Shown here piece by piece: positions 1 through 8,765 of a DNA stretch of 16,635 bases. Each line of letters opens with the position of its first letter. Positions within the stretch are counted from its first letter, which is position 1. Under the pieces are notes generated by a model. It made no database searches. It saw only the letters and a program-made list of their open reading frames with translations, and was not told where the DNA came from. The position numbers and the translations under genes are program-made. The DNA is from JANXVV01 sp038230975 (GTDB lineage: Bacteria > Planctomycetota > Phycisphaerae > Tepidisphaerales > Tepidisphaeraceae): contig JBBRMF010000102.1 in the NCBI GenBank assembly GCA_038230975.1, forward strand, positions 1 through 16,635, given 5' to 3'.

Positions 1-581
1 ATGAGGACCGGGCCGCGCTGGGACTACCTTTAAACCGGCCGCTCGCGCTTTTCGTGGGAGATATCAGGACCGGTCGAAAGAATCTGGAAACCACTCTCAA
101 GGCAATGGTCGGCGTGCCGGAATTGCATTTGGCGGTGGCCGGCGCTGTGGCGCGTTCTCCGTTCCCGGCGATGGCCGAAGGGTTGGGGATCGCCAGCCGT
201 GTGCATTTCCTCGATCTCCGTCGAGACATCCCGCAACTCATGCGCGCGGTTGATTTGCTCGTTTTCCCTTCTCGCTATGACCCGTTTGGCCTAGTCATCC
301 TGGAGGCCATGGCAAGTGGACTTCCCATCATCACGGCTGCTACCACGGGAGCAAGTGAAGTGATGAACGACGAGATGGGCGTGGTGATTCAAGATCCCAA
401 CGATGTCGACGGACTCAAGGCAGCACTTGTAATGATCATCTCGGACCCATCCTACAGGGCTCGGGCTTCACACGCTGCCCGCGTAAAGGCCGAGAATTTC
501 AGTTGGACTAAGATGGCAGAATCGTATCTGCAGTTGTTCGAGAAAATTGTGGCTGATCGTCAGGCCGGTACCGCAGTTTAG
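1..581 (+). CDS. GT4-type glycosyltransferase, C-terminal part (5' end outside window)
   Basis: The reading frame is open from base 3 without a convincing start, so the gene begins upstream; the GTG at 54 falls inside the conserved ALFVGDIRTGRKN strand and is not a likely start. About 192 residues remain, which is the nucleotide-sugar-binding half of a GT-B fold enzyme. The segment RVHFLDLRRDIPQLMRAVD followed by LLVFPSRYDPFGLVILEAMA is the usual GT4 C-terminal signature. The first acidic residue of the E-x7-E motif is Asp here (DPFGLVILE), a substitution seen in some family members. The arrangement recalls WaaG-like retaining transferases. Acceptor and sugar cannot be told from sequence. It would act at the cytoplasmic face of the inner membrane. 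It is followed 38 bases later by another glycosyltransferase in the same direction. Confidence 0.88.
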   Translation, partial: EDRAALGLPLNRPLALFVGDIRTGRKNLETTLKAMVGVPELHLAVAGAVARSPFPAMAEGLGIASRVHFLDLRRDIPQLMRAVDLLVFPSRYDPFGLVILEAMASGLPIITAATTGASEVMNDEMGVVIQDPNDVDGLKAALVMIISDPSYRARASHAARVKAENFSWTKMAESYLQLFEKIVADRQAGTAV

Positions 582-619
582 TCCCTGTCCTCCATTCCAT
601 TCAGCCAATTTCAGATCGG

Positions 620-1795
620 ATGATTGTGCAAGTTCTTCAACTCGGCATGGGCTGGTTTCCGGAGCAACCGGGTGGGCTAAACCGCGTCTATTATGATTTG
701 TTTCATAGCCTGCCCTTGGTTGGCGTCAAGTGTCGGGGGGTTATTACCGGCGATCGCCCGGCGGAAGGTGAATTTAAAGACCTCCTTGAAATAGCGGCTC
801 CATTGAGTGGCGGATTGGTGCGTCGATGCATTTCGATTCGTCGTAGTGTCCAACGCGCATTGGCTAAGAACGATATCGATCTTGTTGCAAGTCATTTCGC
901 ACTGTACACCGCAGGTCTTATAGGCGGACTTTCTTCGAAGCCGCTAGTGGTTCATTTTCATGGGCCTTGGGCTGAGGAAAGTCGGAGCGAGGGGGCATCG
1001 TCTCTTGCGGTCAAACTCAAGTACCTTCTTGAAAAGCGAGTCTATTCGCGGGCCGATCGTTTCATCGTGCTATCTCGCGCGTTTCGGGATGTGCTGATTC
1101 AGCAATACGGCATTGATGAATCGAGAATTGAAATTGTTCCAGGACAGGTCGACATCCAGCGGTTTACTATGGCTTTAACTCGCCAGGAAGCGCGTGAAAG
1201 GCTGGGTTGGCCGATGGATCGGCCGATATTTGTTGCAGTACGTCGGCTCGTGCGCCGAATGGGTTTAGAGAATCTGATTGCTGCGGTGAAGGAGCTGCGA
1301 ATTAGCGCTCCCGATGCGATGTTGATGATTGCTGGAAAGGGGCCTCTAGCTGAGGAATTGCAGCAGCGCATTCGAGATATCGGTCAGCAGGATTCGATCA
1401 AACTGTTGGGTTATGTGTCGGATAGTGATCTACCCACCATCTATCGCGCCGCAGATTGCTCTGTAGTTCCTACGACGGCATTGGAGGGTTTCGGCCTAAT
1501 CGCCGCCGAATCGCTGGCAGCCGGTACGCCGGTATTGGTTACTCCCGTCGGTGGACTGCCTGAGGTGGTTGAGGAGCTATCCCCGGCTTTGGTGATGAAG
1601 TCGACCGAGGCGGCGGACATCGCCGACGCGATGCGTTCGGTGTTACTGCACCAAGTGGTTTTGCCTGACGAAAACCAGTGCCGTGCTTATGCGGTATCAA
1701 GGTATGATCGAAAGGTGGTCGCAGAAAAGATCAAGAAGGTTTACATTAACGCGCTTGCCGGAAAGAGCGTGACGGGCGCTAAATTCAACTCCTAA
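620..1795 (+). CDS. GT4 family glycosyltransferase
   Basis: A complete 391-residue GT-B enzyme, a normal length for GT4. The N-terminal acceptor domain carries the glycine-rich PGGLNRVYYDL loop near residues 17-27 and VVHFHGPW in the middle. The C-terminal donor domain has the phosphate-binding segment VRRLVRRMGLENLI and a canonical E-x7-E motif, EGFGLIAAE, with E289 and E297, followed by PVGGLPEVV. This predicts a retaining transferase using a nucleotide sugar and working on a lipid-linked glycan in the cytoplasm. The ATG at 620 is chosen because the Rossmann strand IVQVLQLGMGWF begins at once. No clear Shine-Dalgarno precedes it, so translation may depend on the upstream gene 38 bases away. 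The specific sugar is unknown. Confidence 0.92.
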   Translation: MIVQVLQLGMGWFPEQPGGLNRVYYDLFHSLPLVGVKCRGVITGDRPAEGEFKDLLEIAAPLSGGLVRRCISIRRSVQRALAKNDIDLVASHFALYTAGLIGGLSSKPLVVHFHGPWAEESRSEGASSLAVKLKYLLEKRVYSRADRFIVLSRAFRDVLIQQYGIDESRIEIVPGQVDIQRFTMALTRQEARERLGWPMDRPIFVAVRRLVRRMGLENLIAAVKELRISAPDAMLMIAGKGPLAEELQQRIRDIGQQDSIKLLGYVSDSDLPTIYRAADCSVVPTTALEGFGLIAAESLAAGTPVLVTPVGGLPEVVEELSPALVMKSTEAADIADAMRSVLLHQVVLPDENQCRAYAVSRYDRKVVAEKIKKVYINALAGKSVTGAKFNS

Positions 1796-1837
1796 CACTG
1801 TTTGGTCCGATAATCATTTGGCGGAGTTTAGGAGCCA

Positions 1838-2950
1838 ATGCCATTTGACTATCTGATTGTTGGCTCGGGGCTTACTGGCGCGACCATAGCCAGAAAGATT
1901 ACAGAAGCCGGCCATTCCGTCTTGGTCGTTGAACGCCGATCTCATGTCGGCGGTAATGTGTTCGATCAGGTCCATGAATCCGGGATCCGGATACACACCT
2001 ACGGCCCACACTACTTTCGAACCAAAAGTGCTGAAATCTGGGAATTCGTCAATCGCTTCGCCAAATTCGATCCGTACCATGCGTGCGTCAAATCAAATGT
2101 GCGCGGAGCGCTAGTGAATTGGCCGCTGGGTGCGGAGTACATTCAGGCCAAGGTCGGACCGGGCTGGAAGCCTGAATTCACAGGAACCCCATCCAATTTT
2201 GAAGAGGCGGCGCTTTCTTTGATGCCGCGAACGATCTACGAGACGTTCGTCAAGGAATACAATGAAAAGCAGTGGGGCGTACCGGCAACGAAATTGTCGC
2301 CAGAACTGTGCAAGCGGTTTGATGTCCGAATGGATAACGATCCGCGCCTCATGCCGCACCATCCTTACCAAGGCATTCCGGCTGAAGGATACGCGCAGTT
2401 GATGTCGAACATGCTCTCCGGCATTCCCGTGTTATTGAATTTTGACTACCTCGCGGACCGGACCTGTTTCAAGCCCCGACGCATGACAGTTTTCACCGGG
2501 CCGATTGACGCTTTTCTCAATTACTCACTCGGTCGGCTCGGTTACCGCGGCCAAATGCGTACGACACAGTTTTTTCCCGATGTCGACCAATACCAGGCCG
2601 CTGCCCAAGTGAATGAACCAGAGCATTCGGGCGGCCCGCATATTCGAACCTTGGAATGGAAGCAGATGATGCCCGTCGAGAGCGTCCGGCGAATCGTCGG
2701 TACGGTAGTTACGCGCGAAACTCCGGTGACTCCGACCGGCGATGACGGACTTGAATATCCCTTTCCGGACGCAGGCAACAAGGCGCTCTACCAACGCTAT
2801 CGAGAAGCGGCCATGGATATCGACAATGTGATGATCTGCGGGCGTCTCGGGGAATACAAATACTACGATATGGATCACGCCATCGCCCGCGCGATGACGC
2901 TCGCCAAACGATTGATCGAACAGCAGCCCGCTGCACGACTGGCCGCGTAA
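1838..2950 (+). CDS. glf: UDP-galactopyranose mutase
   Basis: This enzyme interconverts UDP-galactopyranose and UDP-galactofuranose using reduced FAD, supplying the donor for galactofuranose residues. At 370 residues it matches the bacterial Glf length. The N-terminus is a dinucleotide-binding fold, YLIVGSGLTGATIA, followed by VVERRSHVGGN and the conserved YGPHYFRT segment. The active-site region YNEKQWG has its Trp at residue 146. The C-terminal signature GRLGEYKYYDMDHAIARA carries Arg336 and the Tyr-Tyr pair (342-343) that contact substrate diphosphate and flavin in characterised mutases. An AGGAG sits at 1830-1834, rather close (3 bases) to the ATG; a second GGAG lies at 1823-1826. The gene sits 42 bases after a glycosyltransferase and 31 bases before the flippase. 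It implies galactofuranose in the product. Confidence 0.97.
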   Translation: MPFDYLIVGSGLTGATIARKITEAGHSVLVVERRSHVGGNVFDQVHESGIRIHTYGPHYFRTKSAEIWEFVNRFAKFDPYHACVKSNVRGALVNWPLGAEYIQAKVGPGWKPEFTGTPSNFEEAALSLMPRTIYETFVKEYNEKQWGVPATKLSPELCKRFDVRMDNDPRLMPHHPYQGIPAEGYAQLMSNMLSGIPVLLNFDYLADRTCFKPRRMTVFTGPIDAFLNYSLGRLGYRGQMRTTQFFPDVDQYQAAAQVNEPEHSGGPHIRTLEWKQMMPVESVRRIVGTVVTRETPVTPTGDDGLEYPFPDAGNKALYQRYREAAMDIDNVMICGRLGEYKYYDMDHAIARAMTLAKRLIEQQPAARLAA

Positions 2951-2981
2951 CGCTACTTCCACTCTTTTGTTGACGTAATGC

Positions 2982-4466
2982 ATGAACGAATACCACGCCA
3001 AGGCTAAGCACGGCATTAAGCTGTTGCTGGGTCGACAGTTGTTCGTCCAACTCATCACGTTTGGCGGTGGGATTATTCTTGCCCGAACGCTCGATCCTGC
3101 GGATTTCGGGCTCTACATCATTTCGCTTTTTATGGTCAATATGTTCGCCTTAATTGGCGACTTTGGATTGGCCCCGTCCTTCATCCAGCGAAAAAAGGAG
3201 TTGACAGACCTTGAAATTCAAGTGGGATTTACGCTGCAGCAGGTACTTACGTCGATCTTGGTGATCATCCTGTTTTGCGGCGGGCCGGCTATCGGACGAT
3301 ACCTGTATCCTGATATTCCACAGGTCGTTTGGCTGGTACGCGCTCTCTCATTCAACCTTTACCTCACATCGTGGCGATCGATGAGCGCGCTACAGCTCGA
3401 GCGCCACATGAAATACGATCAGCTGGCGAAGATTGAGGTGCTTGAGATGCTGGTCTACCAAAGCTTGGCCGTCGGTCTGGCGTTGTTGGGAGCGCACACC
3501 TGGAGCTACATCATAGCAAGCCTGGTGCAAGGCGTGCTGGGTACCACGCTGATTTATCTGGCCTCTCCATGGAAGATTCGATTGAAATATGATTCGAAGA
3601 TCGCATCCGAGTTACTCCGCTTCGGTGTTCCGTTTCAGTTGCAAATCATCATTAACTCTCTCGGAAGCTGGGCAACGCCACTCATCGTGGGTCGACAGCT
3701 TGGACCGGACGCGGTGGGTTTCGTTACCTGGGCGTCGAGCAATGGCCGCAAGCCGTTGATGATTACCGATAGCGTGATGCGCGTAGCCTTCCCCCATTTT
3801 TCACGCATCCAGGATGACCTCATCGAGGTCGAGCGCATCGTCATCCGCTATCTATCCGGTTTGTTGATGGCGGCAACGCTCTGGTTTACCGGCATCGTCT
3901 GCACGACGCCAGCATTAATTGAGCTCGTGTACAAGCAAAAGTGGGCGCCAGCCAGCACGGCACTGACGCTCTATTCGGCGGTACTTGCCTTAGACATGTG
4001 CAGCATGGTGATCGGTACCACGCTAACCAGCATTGGTCGATTAAATCTAACAACCATTGTGGTCACAGTTCGATCGGCCCTAAATATCATCCTTACTATC
4101 ACTTTGGTCTTTCTCATGCGGCGGGGACATGCTTACAACGGTGTCCCGATTGCCTACTTGGTTTCCTCCATCATCGCGGTTCCCTGGCTGATGCGAGGCC
4201 TCGGGCCAGGCGCCTGCTATCGAATTTCCCGGTCACTCAGTTGGTTATTGATTCCAACGGGTGTCGGCGTCAGTGCTGGACTGACAATGTCTTGGCTTAG
4301 CCAAACAACATGGTTGCCAGTCCATGTGCTGGTGACTGGTTGTACGGCGGTGCTTGGCTACACCATTGCGACTTGGTTCGCTTGCCCGAAATGGATGCGG
4401 GATAAAACGATGGAAAGTTTCAAGCGCCTATCAGTAAAACTACCCGCGGCCGCACCACTGCCGTAA
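2982..4466 (+). CDS. Wzx/MOP-superfamily oligosaccharide flippase
   Basis: A 494-residue polytopic membrane protein resembling the WzxC/TuaB branch of polysaccharide transporters. The start is typical: an amphipathic segment ending in GRQLFVQLITFGGG, then ARTLDPADFGLYIISLFMV and IGDFGLAPSFIQRKKELTD, which match the conserved first two helices of this branch. Long hydrophobic stretches follow at a spacing consistent with 12 or more membrane helices. The expected role is moving lipid-linked repeat units across the inner membrane. No Shine-Dalgarno is obvious before the ATG. The gene lies 31 bases after glf and 26 bases before the next glycosyltransferase. A general MOP family role is secure; the substrate is inferred from the neighbours only. 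No Wzy-type polymerase accompanies it in the window. Confidence 0.93.
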   Translation: MNEYHAKAKHGIKLLLGRQLFVQLITFGGGIILARTLDPADFGLYIISLFMVNMFALIGDFGLAPSFIQRKKELTDLEIQVGFTLQQVLTSILVIILFCGGPAIGRYLYPDIPQVVWLVRALSFNLYLTSWRSMSALQLERHMKYDQLAKIEVLEMLVYQSLAVGLALLGAHTWSYIIASLVQGVLGTTLIYLASPWKIRLKYDSKIASELLRFGVPFQLQIIINSLGSWATPLIVGRQLGPDAVGFVTWASSNGRKPLMITDSVMRVAFPHFSRIQDDLIEVERIVIRYLSGLLMAATLWFTGIVCTTPALIELVYKQKWAPASTALTLYSAVLALDMCSMVIGTTLTSIGRLNLTTIVVTVRSALNIILTITLVFLMRRGHAYNGVPIAYLVSSIIAVPWLMRGLGPGACYRISRSLSWLLIPTGVGVSAGLTMSWLSQTTWLPVHVLVTGCTAVLGYTIATWFACPKWMRDKTMESFKRLSVKLPAAAPLP

Positions 4467-4492
4467 CGGCGCGACGCTCCTAAGCTGGTTGT

Positions 4493-5539
4493 ATGAAAAT
4501 GACAATCGTTACATGCTCTGCCGCATACGGTACAGGAGGTTTGGGACAGCATTTCACCCAAGTCGTTGAAGAATTCCGTGGTGAAGGCCAACTGGCGGGG
4601 TATTACTCATTGCAGACCCGATCGGACGACGATGCGGCCGGACACCGAGTAGCGGAGCGGTACTTTTCGATTGTCAGCAAGTACACACCAGTTCGATTCA
4701 GCCCGGGATGGAAGAATTATTGCCTGAGTGAGTTTTTTGATCGCGCGACGGCAAAAGCTCTGGCCGGGCCGATAGACGAGATCATCTGTTTTGGGGGACA
4801 GGCACTTCATTCGTTCCGGCGCGCACGCGATTTGGGAGCCAAGAGGTTACACCTCATGGCTGCAAACAGCCACGTCGAGAATGTCCAACGGCTTCATGAC
4901 CGTGCGATCGCTCGAGATCCGTTGGAATCCAGTTGGCTGAATCAATCGCAGATTGCCAAGACGCTCAAAGAATACGCTTTGGCAGACTTCATACACGTCG
5001 CCTCGGAATACACACGACAGACCTTTCTAAAGGCAGGATTTCCGGAAAGTAAACTAATCCGCATGAAGTTGGCGACCTCTGAGCGATTTCAACCCGGCCG
5101 GACATTGCCGAGCGACGGTACATTCAGAATGGTTTACACCGGAAGCCTGACGGTGATGAAGGGGATACCGCTTTTGATCGATGCGTTTACCCGATTGAAC
5201 GAAAAGAATTCCGAGTTAATCCTAGTGGGTGGCTGGGCAACCCGAGGAATGAAAACGTATCTCAAAGCTAAGATGGCCTCCGATCCCCGGATTAAAGTGG
5301 CCCCCGGTGACCCGCTGCCACATCTGCAAAAGGCGTCGGTCTTCGTCCATCCCAGTTGGGAAGACGGTTGGGCCTACGCACCGGCGGAGGCGCTGGCATG
5401 TGGGGTTCCGGTTATTGTCACGGAAGACACGGGCATGAGAGAGTTGATTATAGAAAGCGGAAACGGATTTGTCATCCCCACCGGCGACACGGGTGCGATG
5501 GTCGATCGACTTAAATATTACGCCAAGCTTGCTCATTAG
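4493..5539 (+). CDS. GT4-type glycosyltransferase
   Basis: A 348-residue GT-B enzyme. The N-terminus MKMTIVTCSAAYGTGGLGQH has the glycine-rich loop of the acceptor domain. The linker to the donor domain reads FRMVYTGSLTVMKGIPLLID, typical of GT4. The donor motif is WEDGWAYAPAEALACGVPVI: aligned to E-x7-E, the first acid is Asp291 and the second Glu299, with Glu290 next to it. Such EDG-type variants occur in GT4. The protein is somewhat shorter than its neighbours, mainly in the N-terminal domain. It is expected to be cytoplasmic or membrane-peripheral, with unknown sugar. The stop at 5537-5539 is only 7 bases from the next ATG, so the two are probably translationally linked. Confidence 0.9.
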   Translation: MKMTIVTCSAAYGTGGLGQHFTQVVEEFRGEGQLAGYYSLQTRSDDDAAGHRVAERYFSIVSKYTPVRFSPGWKNYCLSEFFDRATAKALAGPIDEIICFGGQALHSFRRARDLGAKRLHLMAANSHVENVQRLHDRAIARDPLESSWLNQSQIAKTLKEYALADFIHVASEYTRQTFLKAGFPESKLIRMKLATSERFQPGRTLPSDGTFRMVYTGSLTVMKGIPLLIDAFTRLNEKNSELILVGGWATRGMKTYLKAKMASDPRIKVAPGDPLPHLQKASVFVHPSWEDGWAYAPAEALACGVPVIVTEDTGMRELIIESGNGFVIPTGDTGAMVDRLKYYAKLAH

Positions 5540-5546
5540 GAACGCC

Positions 5547-6182
5547 ATGCGATCGCTCGTCCTACTATTGGTCGTCTTTCTGCCGCGGCCGATTAAGGTG
5601 GCGTTCTATCGATACGTGATGGGCTGGAGTATCGGCGCGCGGGCAAAAATTGGGATCAGTTACATCGACTCGCTTGAAGTAGCCTTGGGCGATGATGTTA
5701 CGATTCGTCATTTCAATATCATCAAGGGCTTACGTAAACTGTCGATCGGCAATAACACTTACATCGCCAACTTTAATCACATGTTCGGATATCGCGACTA
5801 CCCGAAGGAGTTTGCAGCCGAGTTGTCTATCGGCAGCCATGTAAATTTCATGAGCCGACACTTTATCGATGTCAGTGGAAGAGTGACGATCGGAAATCGG
5901 GTTGTCATCGGAGGGCGTGAAACGCAAATGTGGAGTCATTCTCGCAATATAGTCGACGGGCGAGCCCGCTTGGAGCCTCAGAATGTTCACATCGGCGACG
6001 AAGTGTACGTAGGAGCTCGCTCGACACTTCTGAAGTGCGACATTCCTGCCGGGGCTGTCATCGGCGCGGGTAGCGTGGTGACAAAAAGCTTTGCCCATGA
6101 AAGCGGTCGTGTACTGATTGCGGGCAATCCAGCGGTGGTGCGGAAACGTTACGATTCGTTAGCGACGGAAAGCAAAGGCTGA
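5547..6182 (+). CDS. Left-handed beta-helix (hexapeptide repeat) acyltransferase
   Basis: A 211-residue protein rich in imperfect hexapeptide turns: VALGDDVTI, LSIGNNTYI, LSIGSHVNF, VTIGNRVVI, VHIGDEVYV and AVIGAGSVV, ending in IAGNPAVVRKRY. This is the LbH acyltransferase fold, which usually acetylates a sugar hydroxyl or amine using acetyl-CoA in trimers. The segment TQMWSHSRN contains a His that is the likely catalytic base by analogy. A longer frame opens further left, inside the preceding glycosyltransferase, but ATG 5547 is preferred: AGGA at 5538-5541 lies 5 bases away and MRSLVLLLVVFLPRP is the usual N-terminus of this group, a hydrophobic anchor or surface helix. Its stop shares one base with the next ATG (TGATG), indicating coupling. 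The exact acyl acceptor is unknown. Confidence 0.9.
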   Translation: MRSLVLLLVVFLPRPIKVAFYRYVMGWSIGARAKIGISYIDSLEVALGDDVTIRHFNIIKGLRKLSIGNNTYIANFNHMFGYRDYPKEFAAELSIGSHVNFMSRHFIDVSGRVTIGNRVVIGGRETQMWSHSRNIVDGRARLEPQNVHIGDEVYVGARSTLLKCDIPAGAVIGAGSVVTKSFAHESGRVLIAGNPAVVRKRYDSLATESKG

Positions 6183-7516
6183 TGCGATTACTTTGCATTT
6201 GTTACGAGTTTCCACCCGACACCACGCCGACGGGCATTCGCACGGGAAAGCTGCTCTCGCGCTTTCCAGCCGACTGGGAGATTGATGTCGTTACGGTTTC
6301 GCGGCCAAACCAAATTAACGGTCGCTATCAACTGTTTGAAGCCGTAGATCCCGGTGCCGGTATCCTCAAGCGCGGCTTGCGAAAAATTCGACTCCAAAAA
6401 TGCGTTGAGTGGATGACGCTATTGGACGACAAACAGTCGTGGATCACGCCGGCAATCGCTGCAGGCAGAACCGCCATTCAACAGAACCGACCCGATGCCA
6501 TAGTCGCGTTTATGATGCCGTACTCCTGCGGTGAAGTGGGATTCAAGTTAAAAAATGAATTCGGCTTGCCACTGGTTCTGAATTTTGACGATTCCCCAAC
6601 GTGTCTCGACATGCATCCGTTTTTTACCTCACGATTGCATTACGAGTTGGCGAGACGTTTTGAAGACCGCCTGGTCCAGTCTGCCAGCGCGGCGATTTAT
6701 GTATCAAAACACAACTTGGAGGCTGTTCGTGACCGACAGCCGGAGGGCCATTGGGAAAAGTTTGAACTCATTCGGTACGGTGCGGATCCGGAAGATTTCA
6801 CATCGACACTGGCGGATGACAAAGCCAATCAGAAATTTCGGATCGTTTACATTGGAGGAATGAGCGGCTGGTACCAGTTTTATCATCGGCTTACAGATCG
6901 ATCATTGGGTAGAACGGTATTTCGTTTCTGGACGAAACTCGGCCGATACCACAGAGCAACCTTGGACCAGCGCTCCTCTTCGCCCATTTACATCGGCCGG
7001 GCCGTCCAGGGCGTGATTAAATCTCAACCGGATTTGCAGGGCAAAATAGACGTTCAAGTATTTGGGAATCGATATTCAATGCAAGATATAGAGCGCGTGT
7101 TAGCTAACGAAAACCTTGCCGACGTGGTTGCAGTGTTCGGTCCGATATCGAACCGCGAAGCGGTCGCAAAGGCCCGAAGCGCCGATTTACTGTTCATGAC
7201 TCTCCCCGACAGAGATCCGTCGCTTCCCGGCGGCCGAATATCCGCAAAAACTTACGAGTACTTGGCGACGGATCGCCCCATCCTCGCCGCTCTTCCGACT
7301 GGCGAGAACAGGAATTTCATGAAAGACTGGCCGGGCGTGTTTTTGGTTCAGCCAACCGACTCCGCAGCGATGGAGTCGATCGTACGTGACCTAATGCGGC
7401 GTAAGCTTGCCGGCGAAACGCTGTCCTTCGATCGATCGGCGGGTGGTTCAGTGTTCAGTTACGATCGTCTAAGCGATCAGTTTTGCAGCGTCATCAGAAG
7501 GGCTTGCGGAGGTTGA
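6182..7516 (+). CDS. GT4-like glycosyltransferase with enlarged donor domain
   Basis: A 444-residue protein beginning MRLLCICYEFPPDTTPTG, the start of a GT4 subgroup with a Y-x-F-P-P loop. The donor domain starts at FRIVYIGGMSGWYQFYH. The second acid of the E-x7-E region is E359 in ISAKTYEYLATDRPILAALP, a pattern common in WbuB-like transferases, where the first acid is not conserved. Compared with neighbours it is 50-90 residues longer. Much of the excess lies after the GGMSGW loop, a basic, aromatic stretch of about 45 residues (around 230-275) before the next beta strand. That insert might contact the membrane or the acceptor, which is inference. The start overlaps the acyltransferase stop by one base, so the pair is likely co-translated. 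Sugar specificity is unknown. Confidence 0.85.
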   Translation: MRLLCICYEFPPDTTPTGIRTGKLLSRFPADWEIDVVTVSRPNQINGRYQLFEAVDPGAGILKRGLRKIRLQKCVEWMTLLDDKQSWITPAIAAGRTAIQQNRPDAIVAFMMPYSCGEVGFKLKNEFGLPLVLNFDDSPTCLDMHPFFTSRLHYELARRFEDRLVQSASAAIYVSKHNLEAVRDRQPEGHWEKFELIRYGADPEDFTSTLADDKANQKFRIVYIGGMSGWYQFYHRLTDRSLGRTVFRFWTKLGRYHRATLDQRSSSPIYIGRAVQGVIKSQPDLQGKIDVQVFGNRYSMQDIERVLANENLADVVAVFGPISNREAVAKARSADLLFMTLPDRDPSLPGGRISAKTYEYLATDRPILAALPTGENRNFMKDWPGVFLVQPTDSAAMESIVRDLMRRKLAGETLSFDRSAGGSVFSYDRLSDQFCSVIRRACGG

Positions 7517-7567
7517 TATGGGCTTGGAGTGTGATCTTTTGAAGATGTATGTTTTTGCGAGTTGAAG

Positions 7568-8719
7568 ATGAGAATCGGACACTACATGACGGGTATCTGG
7601 GATCACGGTGGTGTCGCCACGTATATCCGTCGCATCAGCGACGCGCAGAAGGAATTGGGGCACGAGATAGTTTTTCTAGATTTGGAATCGCACCGATCTG
7701 CTGAATCGGCTGCCGCTCTCGAGGTGCAATATGCGCCGAATGAGCTTTCGATGTTGCGAAAAGCCGAGGAATTGAAGCTGGATTTGCTGCACGTACACAC
7801 ATTGGTTCGAGAATTGGATGCAGGCAAGCTTCCGGTCGTTCGAACAGTGCACGGACCTCAGCCGTATTGCCCGAGTGGTAGTCGCTTTCTCAAGAGTTCG
7901 GGTAAGCCATGCGACCGATCTTTTGGATACTTGGGTTGCACATGGGGCCATGTTGTGAACCGATGCGGGAGCGTCCGACCTAAAAGATTTGTAGACGATT
8001 TTCGACGAACCCGGCTGGAGATGCACACGCTCAAGGGCCGGTGCATTGCAACGGTCAGCCAGTTCATGAAAGCGCAGATGGTTCGTGATGGATACGATTC
8101 CGATCTTGTGCATGTCTTGTACTTGCCATCACCTCCAGTAATGGAACCGGTGCCACCCACAAAAGAGGGTGTGCCGCGATTTGTATTTCTCGGACGATTG
8201 TCCCCGCAAAAAGGCGTAGCGTGGCTACTGAGAGCTTTGAGTAAGACGACTCGGCCGTTGCAGGTTGACATTGCCGGCGACGGTGATCTTGGTGACGAAC
8301 TCCGTGCCCTAGCCAATGCGCTTGGGATTGAAGACCGCGTAACTTTTCACGGGTGGGTCAATGGGGCGCAGGTGAATCAACTGATCCGGGCAGCCCGGGC
8401 GGTTGTGTTTCCCTCAGTATGGCATGAACCAGGTGGAACGGTTGCATTTGAAGCGATGGCCAACGCGCGGGCAGTGATTATGAGCCGCGTCGGTGGAATG
8501 CCAGAAATTGTTCAGGACCAACACACTGGACTGGTAGTAAAACCCAACGATGATTTGGTATTGGCTCGGGCGATAGAGATGCTCGCGGACGACTATACAC
8601 TCGCTTCCACACTTGGAAATAACGGCCGCTCAATTGCAATGAGTAAATACACGCTCGAGATCCACATAAAATCGTTAATGAAACTCTACTCTGATTGTAT
8701 TAGGCAACATTTGGCGTAG
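7568..8719 (+). CDS. GT4 glycosyltransferase with cysteine-rich loop
   Basis: A 383-residue GT-B enzyme starting MRIGHYMTGIWDHGGVATYI. A TTG two codons upstream (7562) could also serve, but ATG 7568 places the first strand normally; neither has a good Shine-Dalgarno. The donor domain shows FVFLGRLSPQKGVAWLLRAL and a canonical E-x7-E, EPGGTVAFE, with E287 and E295. An insertion after the TVHGPQPY strand carries four cysteines, C101, C115, C124 and C133. Related GT4 enzymes have a similar cysteine-bearing loop after a histidine-containing strand, possibly a metal site. It is predicted to be cytoplasmic and to build the glycan repeat. The 51-base gap before it contains a near-copy of its own start region (TTGAAGATG at 7539-7547 and 7562-7570). 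Confidence 0.92.
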   Translation: MRIGHYMTGIWDHGGVATYIRRISDAQKELGHEIVFLDLESHRSAESAAALEVQYAPNELSMLRKAEELKLDLLHVHTLVRELDAGKLPVVRTVHGPQPYCPSGSRFLKSSGKPCDRSFGYLGCTWGHVVNRCGSVRPKRFVDDFRRTRLEMHTLKGRCIATVSQFMKAQMVRDGYDSDLVHVLYLPSPPVMEPVPPTKEGVPRFVFLGRLSPQKGVAWLLRALSKTTRPLQVDIAGDGDLGDELRALANALGIEDRVTFHGWVNGAQVNQLIRAARAVVFPSVWHEPGGTVAFEAMANARAVIMSRVGGMPEIVQDQHTGLVVKPNDDLVLARAIEMLADDYTLASTLGNNGRSIAMSKYTLEIHIKSLMKLYSDCIRQHLA

Positions 8720-8765
8720 AAGTCACTTTTAAGAATTGCGATGAGTTCGTTGGTAGGAATTCGTT

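Noticed and set aside
2525..3058. A 177-codon minus-strand frame over the end of glf and the start of the flippase
   Set aside because: It covers parts of two well-supported genes and shows no recognisable domain or start signal.
5469..5546. Longer acyltransferase start inside the preceding glycosyltransferase
   Set aside because: It would overlap the upstream gene by 71 bases and add non-conserved residues, while ATG 5547 has a good AGGA at proper spacing and a family-typical N-terminus.
751..5556. GCGATCGC octamers (near 751, 4905 and 5550) resembling the cyanobacterial HIP1 repeat
   Set aside because: Only three copies were noticed in 16.6 kb, far below the density in HIP1-rich cyanobacteria, and all lie within or at the start of coding sequence.
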